Part shown: piece after piece, positions 11,571 through 23,717 of the stretch
Position numbering within the stretch: the stretch's first letter is position 1
How the letters are laid out: the number at the start of each line of letters is the position of its first letter
NCBI RefSeq assembly: GCF_918797505.1
Contig: NC_092794.1
Location: forward strand, 32,540,122 to 32,604,121
DNA length: 64,000 nucleotides
Reading direction: 5' to 3'
Source: Bemisia tabaci
Lineage: Eukaryota; Arthropoda; Insecta; Hemiptera; Aleyrodidae
Program-made: the position numbers and the translations under genes
The notes under the pieces: generated by a model
Database searches by the model: none
What the model was told of the DNA's origin: nothing
What the model saw: the letters and a program-made list of their open reading frames with translations, nothing else

Positions 11571-12519
11571 ACATAATATGCAGAGAGTTTTCGTGGTACT
11601 TAGTTCCCTCTGTCGTTTATAATTCGCACGTACTTTCTTTTAGCTCGAATACGTTCAATAATCCCCACTCAGTTCTGATATATCTCCGCGAGATGGGGGA
11701 AATCAAAAGTCAAATTGATTGTGGTGAGCCCGAGATGATATGTCGTTATGCGAAGATTCAGTTGCGCCACTTGATGGGGTAAATATTACACCGAAATCAA
11801 GAATCTCAATATTATGTAGCAAATCAACTTTTATGCGACGCTTCTGACAAGGGATAATCAAGGCAGAAATAGATGCCGCTAATATCAACCCCTCAAAGAA
11901 ATTCCAGCCAACATTTACGCAGCACATCTAATGAAATAGTCTCAAACACAGTGAAAATGGCTTAGCGAGTATAAATTGATGAACTCCAAGGTACCCAGAC
12001 AAGTAACGGCTCTAGGTATCGCGAGTTTCCGAGAGTTAGCGTGAAGTCTTTATTGTTTGTATAGCAAGTAGAAGCGAGAGGCTCTTCACAGTTCGAAGGT
12101 GGACAATGCAAAAACCCTGGACCCTCACAATGGAGGTCAGAGACAAAAAGGAGCGGCACGTTGGTTTTTTGTAGTGTGGTGTACCGTAAGGAGTGACCTT
12201 GCATTAGAAGGCGATGGAGGCAAAAACACAAAAACCGAACACTTACGTAAATCCGTCTCATGATCTCAAGTGTCACTTACCTCAATGAATGATCACTGAC
12301 CTCAGTGAATGATCACTGACCTAAGTGATTCCTATCAAGTTAGTGCCTCTTACCTCAGTGCTGACTTCTTGGGTGCCGCTGTCGCTGATTTTTCACGCAT
12401 TTGGGAAGAAATATCTTGCCAAAAAAGTAAAAAAAAAAAAACAGATATTGATTGAAAATGAGGGATTTTCTGCGGAAATTTGTTGCATGTGGAAATGGAA
12501 AAAGGCCGAATGAAGCCAA
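11571..12519. other. No gene recognised; small tandem repeat at 12281-12330
   Basis: Near 12281-12330 a 20-bp unit (AATGATCACTGACCTCAGTG type) repeats about two and a half times. Otherwise unassigned. Confidence 0.45.
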
Positions 12520-13340
12520 ATGATAGTCCTCGATATTTCCATCGACTATTTCGGAAGATGCATGCGGCTATTGAAACGAGTCCCTAATTACATTAACATT
12601 ATTGAAAAATCACGCATGTCTAAGGCATTTTTTACACACATACGCGATTCTTCACAACAAAATATTTTTAATGAACGGAACGATAAATGGGTTACGGAAA
12701 TTGTAAGTCGATCGTCGTCTATAAGCGATCTTTTTGCGGCAGATGCATGTGTATCATCGAATCTGATACAGTAACTTTTTAAAAGGAAAAATTGCACCTA
12801 CATCTATAAGTTTTAAATTAAACGGTAAATTTTCAAACTTCTCGCATGATAATCCGACAAAAAAGCAAAGCGTTAAAATTATTACATCATCAAGTAGGTA
12901 ATAAAAAGGTCAAACGGTTCCAATCATCGGCAGGTCGAACTGCAGATCCAAAGAAGAATGAGACATTTTTGGAGGTTGTTAAAATCTGCGAAAAACTGTG
13001 TGATGAGCATGATTTTTGCACTCTCCTGCAACTTCAGAATGAAATGGAGAAATTTTGCACGTAAGCATAAATTGGAGCCGTATTCAACAAAGCATAATTA
13101 AAAAGAAAACTTATCGGTCATTTCAATAATGAACTCGTTCTTACTGTTTCTCAGGGCATAGAAAATGTAATATTTTTGAAACAAAAGACTGAAGACATTT
13201 TAAGTGATTTTTATAAAGAAAAGAATTCAGGAAACGAAGACGATTTGAAAAGTGAACTTTTGACAGCGGCAGGCAAAATAATAAGATCAGAGTGTAAAGA
13301 GTTAAAGCTAGCGACTGATTTTAACCCTACAGTTTGACTG
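12520..13340 (+). pseudogene. Decayed transposon-associated gene of unknown superfamily
   Basis: Three consecutive plus-strand pieces in different frames read as one degraded protein: 12520-12774 (contains FNERNDKWVTEIV and SISDLFAADAC), 12846-13064 (contains ICEKLCDEHDFCTLLQLQNE) and about 13095-13337 (contains ENVIFLKQKTEDILSDFY). The order and spacing resemble long uncharacterised proteins carried by repetitive elements in many invertebrates, as recalled by pattern; I cannot name the superfamily. Frame changes and stops (a TAA near 13100, a TAG near 13158 and a final TGA near 13337) show it is broken. No flanking TIR was identified. Confidence 0.5.
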
Positions 13341-13790
13341 ACTCTTCTAAAAAATGTTCATGTCTTGGGATTCAATCAGGGCGGTTACGCGATTTTTAGA
13401 AAGCATTTGTGTGGGTACTGTTTTAAAATGAAGCATCAAAACCTAACGAAAAATGTGAGGGAAAATTTTTAATTGTGTAATTAAAATGTGGAGGAGTGTA
13501 GAATGCGCATTCGAGTGAGGTGAATCTCAACTAGATTTCGGGGATTTTTAAATCATATACAATTTACACATTTATGAACATTTCTTAAAATATAGTCCTG
13601 TCAAATTTATGATATGTTTTGACCCAGACAAGTGGGAAAATTGTAATTGTTTTTGAGATGGAAGTCAAGTATCTATATATTTGACTTTCCGAATAAGTTA
13701 ACATTCTGATTTAGAATTGGAACCCGTTGAACGCAACGGCGCTCCTCAAAAAGGCTCCTGATAAATGATCAGGATCAATATCTCTGCTTA
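13341..13790. other. Unassigned
   Basis: AT-rich, no recognisable coding or repeat structure; possibly the remainder of the decayed element upstream. Confidence 0.4.
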
Positions 13791-14104
13791 AAGATTCCAC
13801 GCAAAGAGCGCCGGATCTCCCGTCCGGATTTTTCTTGCGTTGCCGCAGCGCGTGAATTTTACCGTCAGTTTCAATAGGCAGTGGACGAAGCGGAGAGAGA
13901 TGTGGCGACGCTGCGCTTCGAAGGGTTCCGGCTACCTGCGACTTTTAAAGATCCCGCGCAAGGAGCGCCGGATCTCCCGTCCGGATTTTTCTTGCGTTGC
14001 CGTCGCGCGTGAATCTTACCGTCAGTTTCAATGGGCAGTAAACGAACCGGAGAGAGATGTGGCCACGCTGCGCTTCGGAAGGTTCCTGCGACTGCGGAGC
14101 GAAA
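13791..14104. repeat. 157-bp tandem repeat, two copies
   Basis: A GC-richer unit starting AAGATTCC at 13791 recurs from 13948. Both contain AGCGCCGGATCTCCCGTCCG, then GGATTTTTCTTGCGTTGCCG and GAGAGAGATGTGGC. The copies differ at scattered positions. One frame is open through the repeat (13840-14139), but the protein has no recognisable family. Probably a satellite-like or exaptable repeat fragment. Confidence 0.8.
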
Positions 14105-17100
14105 GATATACGAGTTCTAGGGGCGCGCTTAGGCGCTAACTTGAATTTCTTCAGTTCTTACTAGTTTCCTGAAAAATACTAAAAATCATTTTTTGAGATA
14201 TTTCATATATCTCTGGCCTTCTTCGAAATAATATCAAACTTTATTCAAATGTTAGAGGATAATTCATAGTGCATTTCACTCCGTCCTCTAGAGCTTAGAT
14301 TTCTCCGATATAACCGGGATGATTTTTAGTCAGGGCCTGATTTATCATATAAGCACACTGGGCTTGCGCCAAGAGGTCCTCACCACCAAAGAGCACACGT
14401 CAAAAAATCCTCCACTACCCCTCTCATCCCATACGTTCCCGTTAAACATCCGCCAAAAAATTTCTCAAACTGCGTTTATCTCGGTTCATAATTCGCATTT
14501 TACTTACTAACGGTGGCATTTTAACCATCCTCGCCTGAGAGTAAAAACCAACGCATCCCTCTTCCCAGAGAGAGATCCGCAAATTGGACTGCGTCTAGGG
14601 ACAAAAAACTTCGAAATCCAGCCCTAACATAAAAAAGTGACGGGGTCTAGAATCTTCTAGGTTCCACATCGAGCAATATGAGCAAATCAAACTCCATATT
14701 CTTACGACTCAAATTTATTGAATGAAAATGGCGCTGCAGTGGAATTTACTCCACATTTCATTCCATCAATAAAAACTCATGAAAATTTTATGCGGCATTT
14801 CGCCGTTTGGCAAACATTAGCATTTTTCCAGACGGAATTTGGCACTCTTATTTTGAGAGGAAATGCTAGGTGAGCAATTCCCAATTTTTGGCGAGCAATT
14901 CTGATCAATTCAAGGGCAAGTTTTGGACACCGGTTTGAAGTCGATCGGGCAATGTCGGAGGCTGGCTTTTTCGGGGGTCTATGGGGAATTTTGAATTGAA
15001 TTTGGGGAGGGGGTGAGCAATTGCTAAAAAGTTGTTTTTCCACCTGAGCAAAAGGTGAGTAATTTCTTGATGGTGGGAATTTTATTTTTGGGGGAGGTGG
15101 GGGGAGGTAGGTTCACGGACGTACTCTAAATCACTAATTTTGAGCAAATGCTCCAGCCGTGGATAGTTAACTCAAGATTTCACTTCCATCGAAAAAGAGA
15201 CCGATCCGAGGTCCTGATTTTAATCGCATGCGTTTCACATCCTTTCCCGCCTTTCCCCGGGGTTGACAGCGGGCTACGCGTTCCGATCCCCGTCCAGATT
15301 TCAATACCGAGGTAATTCCCGGTGCAGTCTCCTCTTCATTCGTAAGGCCGAGGCAACTTGAATATGAGCGTTGTGGTCTCTGACTGGAACTCATCCCACG
15401 TGGACTATATTAAAAAATGGCGCTGATGAACTTCAGCGGCATACAATATCTAGAAGAAGGGGCTGATTTTCTCAAAATCTATTTTCCCCGAGTTTCCCTT
15501 GTCAAGAGCGTGGCATGACGGTCACATGTCTAGCTGGGGCCGGGGGGGGGGGGGGGGGGGCTATCCCTATCCTCAAGAAAAATTTGATCACATGTAGCTG
15601 CTCAATACCAGAAAATCTCTGTGAAGCCACATCGACCTTTCCCACGAAATGCGCTCGCCCCCGAGGGTAGGGTTTTTTTTACACCCTTTGATCGCAAAAT
15701 ACCGATATTGATTCGGCTGGCAAGTTTATCCTCTATTTGCTTCATCTTCCGTCAAATATTCATGCACTAATAGACATATCACGAGGAATAGTTTTGTTGG
15801 ATGTCCAAAATACTAACACAGGATTTTCCGAAAAAGGGTTCGTTTTCCTGGAGTGGGTGTAAATAACAACACTGCGTTTGAGTTTTTAAAGAACTTGCAG
15901 ATGTTTTTGTTTTAAGTTTGTGTCTACAAATTGAAATGAGGTAAAATGGTAACACATGCTTGCAAAGTTTCTGTACGCCGTTGACGTTCAGAACATGATT
16001 TTTTCTGTAAATTGGAATCGAAGGAGATGCCTGGTTCTGGGACTAAGGACTAAGAGTCGTGGCATGATCTTCGGCGTCTTCATGGGTGGGGGGAGGGGGG
16101 GTTTTATTCACAGGACTTTCTTACTAAAAGAGGTTGCTGGAGAAAATCTTGGGATTTCAGAGAGCAGTATGGGCAAAAAGCACATTTCAGCTCGGTATTC
16201 AGAAGACTGTAAATCCCCGGGAAGTGTGAATCTAGCCCGCGAGATGGCTGCACTTATGATTTTTCCCGCCTTACGTTTGAAAAGAGCTAAAAAACTGAAT
16301 TTTCTGTGTAAATGATGGAATCAAGCTATACCTAATAAAAATTGAGAATTATGGCCTCGCAGGTAAAAAACCAAGCTATATCAGAGAAGATCAGGAGTCC
16401 ATTCTCTTTGGGCAAAAACTGACTTCATGGAACTCTGATAACATGGTTCAAAAACCATGGATTTTTTCTGGACTCTTAGGAGAGCCATGCGAAATCGTGT
16501 CATGATTCCCTTTCTTAGGTTCCTATGATCAGGGATTGTGAGCCCGAAGCCCATAACACAAGCCCGGACCAAAAGACGTCGCGGCGGCGCGGCGCTCGGT
16601 GCAGCGCAGCGATGCGACCCCTCGGCCCCTCGCCTATTCAAGATTTCCTTTTCTTTTTACTACCTGTGGAACAGCCAGTTCCTTGGTTCCATCCGCAAAT
16701 ATTTTAGGTCACCTGACTGGGGCCAGTCAAAGGCATTGGCCTGACTGTGCGTCATTGAACGCCTATCCTCAATGACTTGCATTCAGTTGCGATTCCTCCG
16801 ACGTGATTTATTGTGATCATATCAGGGAGGAGGAACGCCACGTCGCGTCGCGTCGTCGTGCCGTCCACTGCCTCATATAGAGTTTTCTTCCAAGGGCCTT
16901 AGTATGCTTAAAGTGGAAAGTAGGAGACACATGGCCAATTGGCATTGCCTCATATTTAGGCAAACATATTGATTAATGGAGGCGAAAACTCAATCAAGTT
17001 TTCTTTCTTTAATTCTTGCAAATATTTTTATTGTACTAATCTTAAAAAACAAATTTATTTATGTAAGTTCAGAATCATGATCGTTTGCAAGAATGCTGGA

Positions 17101-18023
17101 TGAAGGCGAAATAGTTAAAATCGATAACGGGAAGAAGAAAAAATCGAATTAAAATTGGGATTTTGACAGAGCTTTCATTGACATGCAAACCATTCGGTGC
17201 AATCAAAAAGAAACGTGCAGCACATCAAAGTAATAACTGTATCAATAATGATCATATAAAATCGTAAATTAAATAAGTGTATCGTGATCACACTGTGGGT
17301 ATACAGTTCAGCATTTTAGGGAAAGGATTCAGTTGTGAATGAAGCATAAGTCTTGGAGAAGCTCCTGAGAAGGAAATAATCTCATTGAATGGAAGAAAAT
17401 ATACATACACCAAATCACGTTAAAGATTTCGATCACATTTTACAAGAATTACGCACAAAATGTAGGTACACGATACTTTCTAGTTTGAAACTCATTGTTG
17501 CTCCTTTGGCGTGAGGGCGTATCTCGATTCACGAATGAGACCCAACAAGCATGGGTTTACATGTAAAGCAGGGTTGCGTGGAAATTGAGATATGCCCTTA
17601 CGTCAGAGGGCCGATGTCACGGGTAAAACTTGGGGTAAAAATCAGGTTGAGAAATCATCAGCAAAGAAATTTGAAAACAGGCATCATACCACTCTATGGA
17701 TAGCTAGCTAATCGTATAACTCGGATCGACGTTATCAGATTTAAGCGTTTACCTTTTTTTAGCTATTTCGTAAAATTGCGTATTTACATAGCAGCAAAAA
17801 GTAAAGGATAATTAAGGAAAAGTAAAGGGTCCCGGGAATGAGTATGTTTACTGTATGTTTACCGAGTTGGTGAAAATGGCAACGTCATCAACGACGCCAC
17901 TGAACCTAGAATTACCGTCTCGACACTAAGGTACTGAAAAAACGTATGCCAACGATTGTTTATAAAATCTTGCAATTACAGTGAAATTGGTGGTATTGAT
18001 GTTACACAGGAATCGCGGGGCAA
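14105..18023. other. No gene recognised
   Basis: A 3.9-kb stretch with a G run (15541-15560), a purine-rich G tract near 16086-16102, a GC-rich patch (16565-16630) and a short CGTCG-rich block (16840-16865). I searched for the missing TPR-coding exons of WDTC1 on the minus strand here and did not find them. Confidence 0.4.
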
Positions 18024-18090
18024 TCCCCCCCACCCCCTCTTTTCCAAAAATCGATCACCCCCCCACCCCCTCTTTTCCAAAAATCGATCA
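18024..18090. repeat. 33-bp tandem repeat, two copies
   Basis: CACCCCCTCTTTTCC plus an AAAAATCGATCA tail occurs at 18031 and again at 18064, nearly identical. Confidence 0.85.
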
Positions 18091-18809
18091 ACTCCTCAAT
18101 TAACGGCCGATACGCACACTAAACTTTACTGTCTAGGCCCCCTGAAATGAATGGAATAAAATGAGGCATTCATAGGCATATCACATGAATTACGTAGTAT
18201 ACCGTCCAGTTTTACAGTCTTAATATTGTCCAGGAGAGCGTTAGTTTTTCCGGAGTAAATGAAAATAACAGCGCTATCTTTTAAAGCACCGAATCCAGAT
18301 AAAAATTCTGCGTTCGTAGACATGCAGCAATGTTCATTTTAACGGAATTTTATTTTTGAAATTTTTCAGGTTCTTTGAAAAATTGTGGGTTTTGCACCCT
18401 TTGAGTTATAGACGATAGTACACCCCCACTTGCTCGAAAACGCTGCTACGCGGTGTCGATGCTACAGCATGAGTTGCTGTTAAAGGAATCCAAGGTGTTC
18501 GGTTCCAGGGCAGTGAACTCCGTCAAAGACGTTTTTAAAAGATCCGCGCATGAGAATCCATTCATGATAAATTTAGGTAAAGGCCCATAGCATCAGGGAT
18601 ATTGTGTGGAAGAAACAAAAGAAGCCGCAGCTTGACCGGACAGACAAAAGAATAGCGCGGCGCGAGCCGCGAAAGGAATGCGTGGGGCAAATGGTTGACG
18701 TATAATAATCAAAACTTGTTTTACGTTTGTCAACACTGTAAGTAGTTCTGATAAGTTACGTAGATGGCGCTCGAATCAGTACGTTTTTAAGTTCCGAAAA
18801 TGATTACAA

Positions 18810-19135
18810 TTTCAGTTGGAGAGAAAATCGTCTTGCTACCATCATTATCGGGACTCCCTTAAAATTGTGAATTTGATGAGAGTTGTTTAAGTTAGGATCT
18901 AAGTAAATATAATTTCAAAGATAGGAGGAAGATACTCTTCAACGTCATAAATAATTTCTCTGCATTTCGACATTTTACTCATGGATTTTGCCTGAAAACA
19001 CTGTCGGGACCCGAGTGAGGTCCCGACAATGATAGGGAGTCCCGACAGTGCGGTCCGTAGATGACGCTAAGTCCCGACAATGATAGCTACTTCATCTCTC
19101 TCTCTCTCTCTCTCTCTCCCTCTCTCTCTTTGGTA
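18810..19135. mobile_element. Partial copy of repeat family A with microsatellite end
   Basis: The left end (TTCAGTTGGAGAGAAAATCG, 18811-18830, and following 80 bp) matches the left end of the element at 9187. It then carries three TCCCGACAATGATAG-type motifs, one inverted, and ends in a CT microsatellite (19093-19130). Much of the middle of the 9187 copy is missing. Confidence 0.6.
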
Positions 19136-19999
19136 TTTCCACGCTTCCCGTGTATTTAGAGAGAGTGTCTGGTCCAGAGTCTAGTCCAATGATCTGTTAG
19201 TAATTTAAAGAAATGGTATACTAGGGGTACTTGATGTCAACTTTCAAAGAATTAAAAGCATCTATTCAAAATCTACCTTTTGCAAATAACCTCGGTGTGA
19301 TTTCAGAGTGACCTCCTTAGATGGCCCCCAACCCTCCAATTTTGAGTCTGATCCAAAGATCTTCTAGAAACTTGAAGTAATGATACGTGTGGTGCTTGAT
19401 GCCAAATTTCAAAGAATTCAGGGAATTTTTTCAAAATCGACAGTCCTTCAAATTCAGCTCAAGGTGTGATCTCACAGAGAGATGTGCCCTCTGGTTCTTT
19501 AGATGACCCATGTGCCTCTAATTCTAAGTCTAGTCCAAAGATTTTGGAGGGTTTAAAGATTCCGACACTAAACGGACAGGCATACATGTTTTCAAGTACG
19601 GCTTTTTTACTCAGGGTACCTTAAAACGTTTAAAAATTGTGAAATTTCGACTTCTTTTTTTTCTTATTTTAACGATTACTATATATGCTCTACACTCTCC
19701 CTTTCACAGCTAAGTATGAATGTTTTATGAAGTCCCAAAACCAAATCTTTGCTTATGATTTGCCAAAAAGTATGCCACCTCTTGACAAAAAATTACCTTT
19801 ACAATTGATGACGAAAAATATTGTTCTAGAGAGACTTCATTTAGTCAAAAATGGTAGCAAGATAACTCTTAGTAAAAGACAAAAAAATTGACTGGGTATT
19901 AACAATAATAACTGATTAATCGTGTACTAAAATAAACTACATAAGTAAAACTAATAAAACTGAATGGTGAACTTCACTTAGCTTTGTACTGGTACTCAC
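19136..19999. other. WDTC1 intron or 3' sequence, unassigned
   Basis: This lies immediately downstream (minus strand) of the last visible WDTC1 exon. It has degenerate direct repeats (TCTAGTCCAAAGAT-type phrases at 19180, 19350 and 19540) but no further exon that I can support. Confidence 0.4.
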
Positions 20000-20127
20000 A
20001 CTAGATCTGAGGCCCTCGATGTTTTCAGGTAATGATTCTTGTGGTTTTTCATCATAAATTTCTTTGATATTTTCATTATGACTGTTGCTTTGACCATTTA
20101 AACCGCCATTGAAAGAACTTGAACAAC
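20000..20127 (-). CDS. WDTC1: WDTC1 (adipose) exon G, low-complexity linker
   Basis: The acceptor TTTTTTTAG precedes 20127 and the donor AGT|GTGAGT follows 20000. The exon supplies 2 nt to complete a Gly codon split with exon F, then 42 codons, and ends in phase 0. The peptide is polar (Ser/Asn/Gly-rich, then IYDEKPQESLPENIEGL). In vertebrate WDTC1 the same position, between the fifth WD repeat and the TPR domain, is also a Ser/Asn/Gly-rich linker. Homology is therefore by position and composition, not by strong sequence match. Alternative reading: without splicing at 19999 the frame runs only 21 codons to a stop, giving a short isoform. The TPR and C-terminal WD exons expected next are not visible downstream in this window. 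Confidence 0.72.
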
Positions 20128-20199
20128 CTAAAAAAATAGAAGAACGGGCCCAGTAATATGAAGACAGGGATGTAACCCTCCACTTTTAGGTTCATACTG

Positions 20200-21400
20200 G
20201 GTGTTCCAGACCACCCTTCCACTATCTTTTTCTCGGAAATGGCCGAAAATTGAGCTTCGGGACAGTGACTTAAATTGGATAAATTAACCCCAAGGAATTC
20301 AATGAAAATATTGTCAGCCCCCCCCCCCCCCCCCGAAACCCGACCTTTGGGGTACTCCCCGTTTCTCGCATATTTTAAATAGAAAGGATATGTTAAGACT
20401 TCAGATTCGAATTTAAAGGCCAAAAATAAGAACTTATGGTTTCAAGTAATTTCTTCTTAAACCTGGGAGTAATTGGGCATTTTGAGGCATTTTTTGGACA
20501 ACTCTCAATTAGACACTGTAGGGTAGGCGTTAAAATCATCTGATTTTCGATATCTAAAATCTTTTGGGAGCAGGGATACCTTCTTGTTGAGGTGCGATAA
20601 GACCCTTAGTGACCCAGATTTATGGGGGCTACCTGGCCACCCCCCACCAAAAAAAAATTAGGGAGCTCTGATGGGTTATGAGTCGAAAATTTCTAGGAGC
20701 AAGGGTAAATTTTGACAACGGATTTGGGTTCTACGCGAAAGGTTACAAAGCTAATACAGCATGTGGCCTTTTTGCCCCCAAATTATTTTTCGACCCAATT
20801 TCTCCATAAAAAGCCTTGTATTTTAAAAGAAAAAAGGTCCTAAGCTAATTTGGCATTAAACAGCCATCTACCCTAGCCATGACTTCTATAATTTTTGAGT
20901 AGAATCAAAATCTAAAGTCAATATAAAGCCTTGCTATTTAAACATTTTCGAAAGATGGTGGCCCCCATAAATTAGAGTAAACATGGGTCATGCGGCACAT
21001 CAACAAAAGCTATTAATCCCTTCTTTCAGGAGATTTTTAGAATAAAGAACCAACGCACTCAAGGTTCGATTGAAAATTGCCCAAAAAATGCTCCAAAAAC
21101 TCCAAATGTTCTGAAACTCCTAAAAATGGAGCATTTAGGAAGAAGTACAAACAACAAAAAGTTCTCATTTTTGACCATGAAATTTGATTCCGAAGTCAGA
21201 ACATACCCTTCCATTTGAAATAAGCAAGAGACGGAGGTACCCCCCCCCCCCCCCTAGAACCACCTAAAATGGGGTGGGGGGCAGAACTTATTTTCATTGA
21301 ATTCTTCGGGCTGATTTGCCCTGTAAAAGTTTTCGTCTTGAAGTTCAATTTTCGGCCGTTTAGCAGAAAAATATATTGGACAGGTGGTCTGAAACACACA
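20200..21400. mobile_element. Foldback element, about 1.2 kb, in WDTC1 intron
   Basis: The arms are inverted copies: GTGTTCCAGACCACC (20201-) against GGTGGTCTGAAACAC near 21384-21398, the GGCCGAAAATTGA block near 20242 against its complement near 21345, and the segment around 20390-20520 against 21040-21190. Identity is moderate by eye, with indels and long C runs (20319-20334, 21241-21254). No ORF. It starts only about 70 bp upstream of the acceptor of exon G. Confidence 0.7.
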
Positions 21401-21689
21401 GTACTTGCAATTTCTGCATCAACATTGGTAATTTGTGTCAAACAATGGACTACAAGCCAAAATTAATCTAAACCTCTAAAAAACATATTTTCTAATCAAA
21501 ATTTTGCAAAAAAACATCGATCATGTTAAAACTTCCACAATCAACATGAGTGAGAAATGAATGTCTAAAGTTTACATTATCAACACTGAGTAAACATTTC
21601 TTACTCATGATAAAACCATTTCACCAAAAATTAGGAAACTGAAGCTTGTTTGTTGCAATATTTACTGTCACCCCAATGATGAAAAAACG

Positions 21690-21990
21690 AAAAAAAAACC
21701 GGCGCTCCGCTTTGCTACGCGCAAGTTTTTAGGATGGGGGGGGGGGATTCAGCCCCCATACTCCCCCCCCCCCCCAAGACGCGCGCTTCATTTCAGTCGT
21801 TTCTCCTTTTCATTTAGTGACCCGCATCCACCGCGGGAAGGAAAGTGTACCTCCCGAAGTGGGAGTAGAGGTCTTGGAAATTACCCTGACCCACTGAGCG
21901 ACGAAAAGCTTGTCCAAAAACTTCGTCCCCCTGACCCACTGTGCGATGAACAGTTTGTCCAAAAACTTTCTCCCCCTGACCCACTGTGCG
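21690..21990. repeat. GC-rich repeat block plus 45-bp tandem repeat
   Basis: 21690-21840 is a reverse-orientation relative of the block at the start of the window (poly-G/poly-C, ACGCGCGCTTC and CCACCGCGGGAAG phrases). Next to it a 45-bp unit beginning CCCTGACCCACTG starts at 21884, 21929 and 21974. Confidence 0.7.
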
Positions 21991-22375
21991 GCCCCGCTCC
22001 GGCCGACTCCCCTCATGCCGCGCACTGGCCGCCTATAACTTTCAAAGCTCGCCATTTTTCAACGGCTCAGGCGATTTTGCTCAAATTCAGTATTAAACCA
22101 GTCCTAGGGGAGAACTACCACCCATAAAAGTTTCAGCTCAAAATATTCATTTTAATTTGAGTTACCGAGTGAACAAGATTTGACCTACCCCCCACTTTCG
22201 AGCCCCACCCCTCAAAATCTATTGACTCAAATTTCAGTTTCTTATGGCAGAATAGTAGCTCTAATGAGGTTCTACAAAATATGAACAAATTGGTCGAAAT
22301 ATCTTGCAACGTAAGAAAGATATAACCACTCAAAAATAAAAAAGTCTGAAAAAGGCGGAAATACATACAAATACA

Positions 22376-22541
22376 GGGTGTCTCACGAAAAAGGAGCCAC
22401 CTGGAATATCTGGCCGACGGGTTGGAATTTCGAAAAAGGGTAAAAGATGTGTTCGTTTATATCGTGGGGGACACATTTTGACGTATTTTAAATTTTCCCA
22501 ACCCCCCCCCCCCCCCTACGGAGAACCTAACCTAACCTAAG
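22376..22541. mobile_element. Probable element terminus with CCTAA repeats
   Basis: ACAGGGTGTCTCACGAAAAA at 22376-22395 resembles the ACAGGGTGTCCC ends of several insect DNA elements. A C run (22502-22516) is followed by three CCTAA units (22526-22540), the complement of the insect telomere repeat TTAGG, too few to call telomeric. The other terminus was not located. Confidence 0.35.
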
Positions 22542-23516
22542 TCGAAATTTTCAAATGGTACCCCCATATTTTTATTTCAGAAATCAATTCTATGCAAAAA
22601 AAAACAAGACCCACGGTCCAAAACCGGATGTAAATTGGATAATTTCTCAGCAATTGGCAGAGGTTGAAACATTTTTCTAATGCTCTTTTCAAAAAATCCC
22701 CACGCCAAATGGGATTGCCGTATCAAACCAAACTCTCCGCCAAAAACAGTGCGCTTTCGATAAAAAAAGAAAAAAATCTGCTGTACTTAAAAACTGGAGC
22801 ACGCAGAACCCTTTTCTTCCACATTAAGATGCGTTTTACCGAGTCATGCGACTCATTTCAATATCATCTTTCCAAACCTGAAAGACACTCAGGAGCCATC
22901 AAAAAAATGAGCTAAAACACGATGATTACCCCATAAGTTTCTGTTTTGAAAACTTGAAACCTACACAATTCTTTAGTCGGCATGATTTTACCATTTGGTA
23001 GCGTCAATAAATCGGTATTTCAACCATCTTTAAATATTGATTCAATGGCCCTGAGACCAACGCTCTACACCTCTGAGAATTTGACGCAGTGCGACTTCTC
23101 TTCTTCTTTAAAGGTCAAAGTGGTATAGAATCCCAAGTCCACATTACAGTTGCAGCTATGAATTTCCAAAATTCGTGTTTTGTGGGCCACTCTACTCTGC
23201 ATTACCCATAATATTCTTCCTGAAGAGGTAAAAATTATAGACGGGAAAAAAATTTCAAGAGAGAATCTGTGCTCTAAATAAGATAGCTCCTTCTATAGAG
23301 AGGATATTGTGGGCCATGCAGAGTCATTGTGTCATTTTGGCTATGATCACATGATCACCATTTTGTGTCTGGATTTGTTTTCGATATGGTTGCATTAAGC
23401 AATTTCAAGAAAATAAAGGAAAAGATAAAATTATGAGGTTAGGACAACATTAGTACAATTGAAATCTTGATAGATGAGTTTTTTTTTTTACAGCTGAACA
23501 TCAAATTGTGACATAC
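22542..23516. other. WDTC1 intron, unassigned
   Basis: No exon or clear repeat was recognised. Confidence 0.4.
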
Positions 23517-23717
23517 CTGTGGAGAATTTGTAAAATGATTCAGTCGAGGTAGGTAAATGGAATGAATCTGCTACTCTTCTCTGAGCCATGTTGAACAAAT
23601 AGATGTGTTCTCCACCAAGATTCACCAGTAAATCTTCTCCATTTTCACTAAATATAAGGTAAGTTGTAGAGAAGCTTCTAACAGACTTTAAATCCATTGT
23701 CCTCCGATTCAAGTGAC
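23517..23717 (-). CDS. WDTC1: WDTC1 (adipose) exon F, fifth WD-type repeat
   Basis: The acceptor TTATCAG precedes 23717, completing a Gly codon with exon E. The donor ACAG|GTATGT follows 23517, phase 1. The peptide starts HLNRRTMDLKSV and continues STTYLIFSENGEDLLVNLGG and EHIYLFNMAQRR. In WDTC1 family members the same place reads as GHLP... followed by TYVTFSPNG-type, LLVN(M/L)GGE and YLF motifs, so the match is firm. It encodes the blade ending at the conserved GGE(H/Q)(I/V)YLF strand. No stop, length a typical 66 codons plus split ends. The upstream intron is almost 9 kb and contains the 3.6-kb palindrome and two other foldbacks. Confidence 0.93.

Noticed and set aside
18126..18323. Minus-strand ORF as missing WDTC1 TPR exon
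   Set aside because: No TPR helix pattern and no fitting splice phases.
22525..22540. CCTAA repeats as telomeric sequence
   Set aside because: Only three units inside an interspersed repeat, far too few for a telomere.
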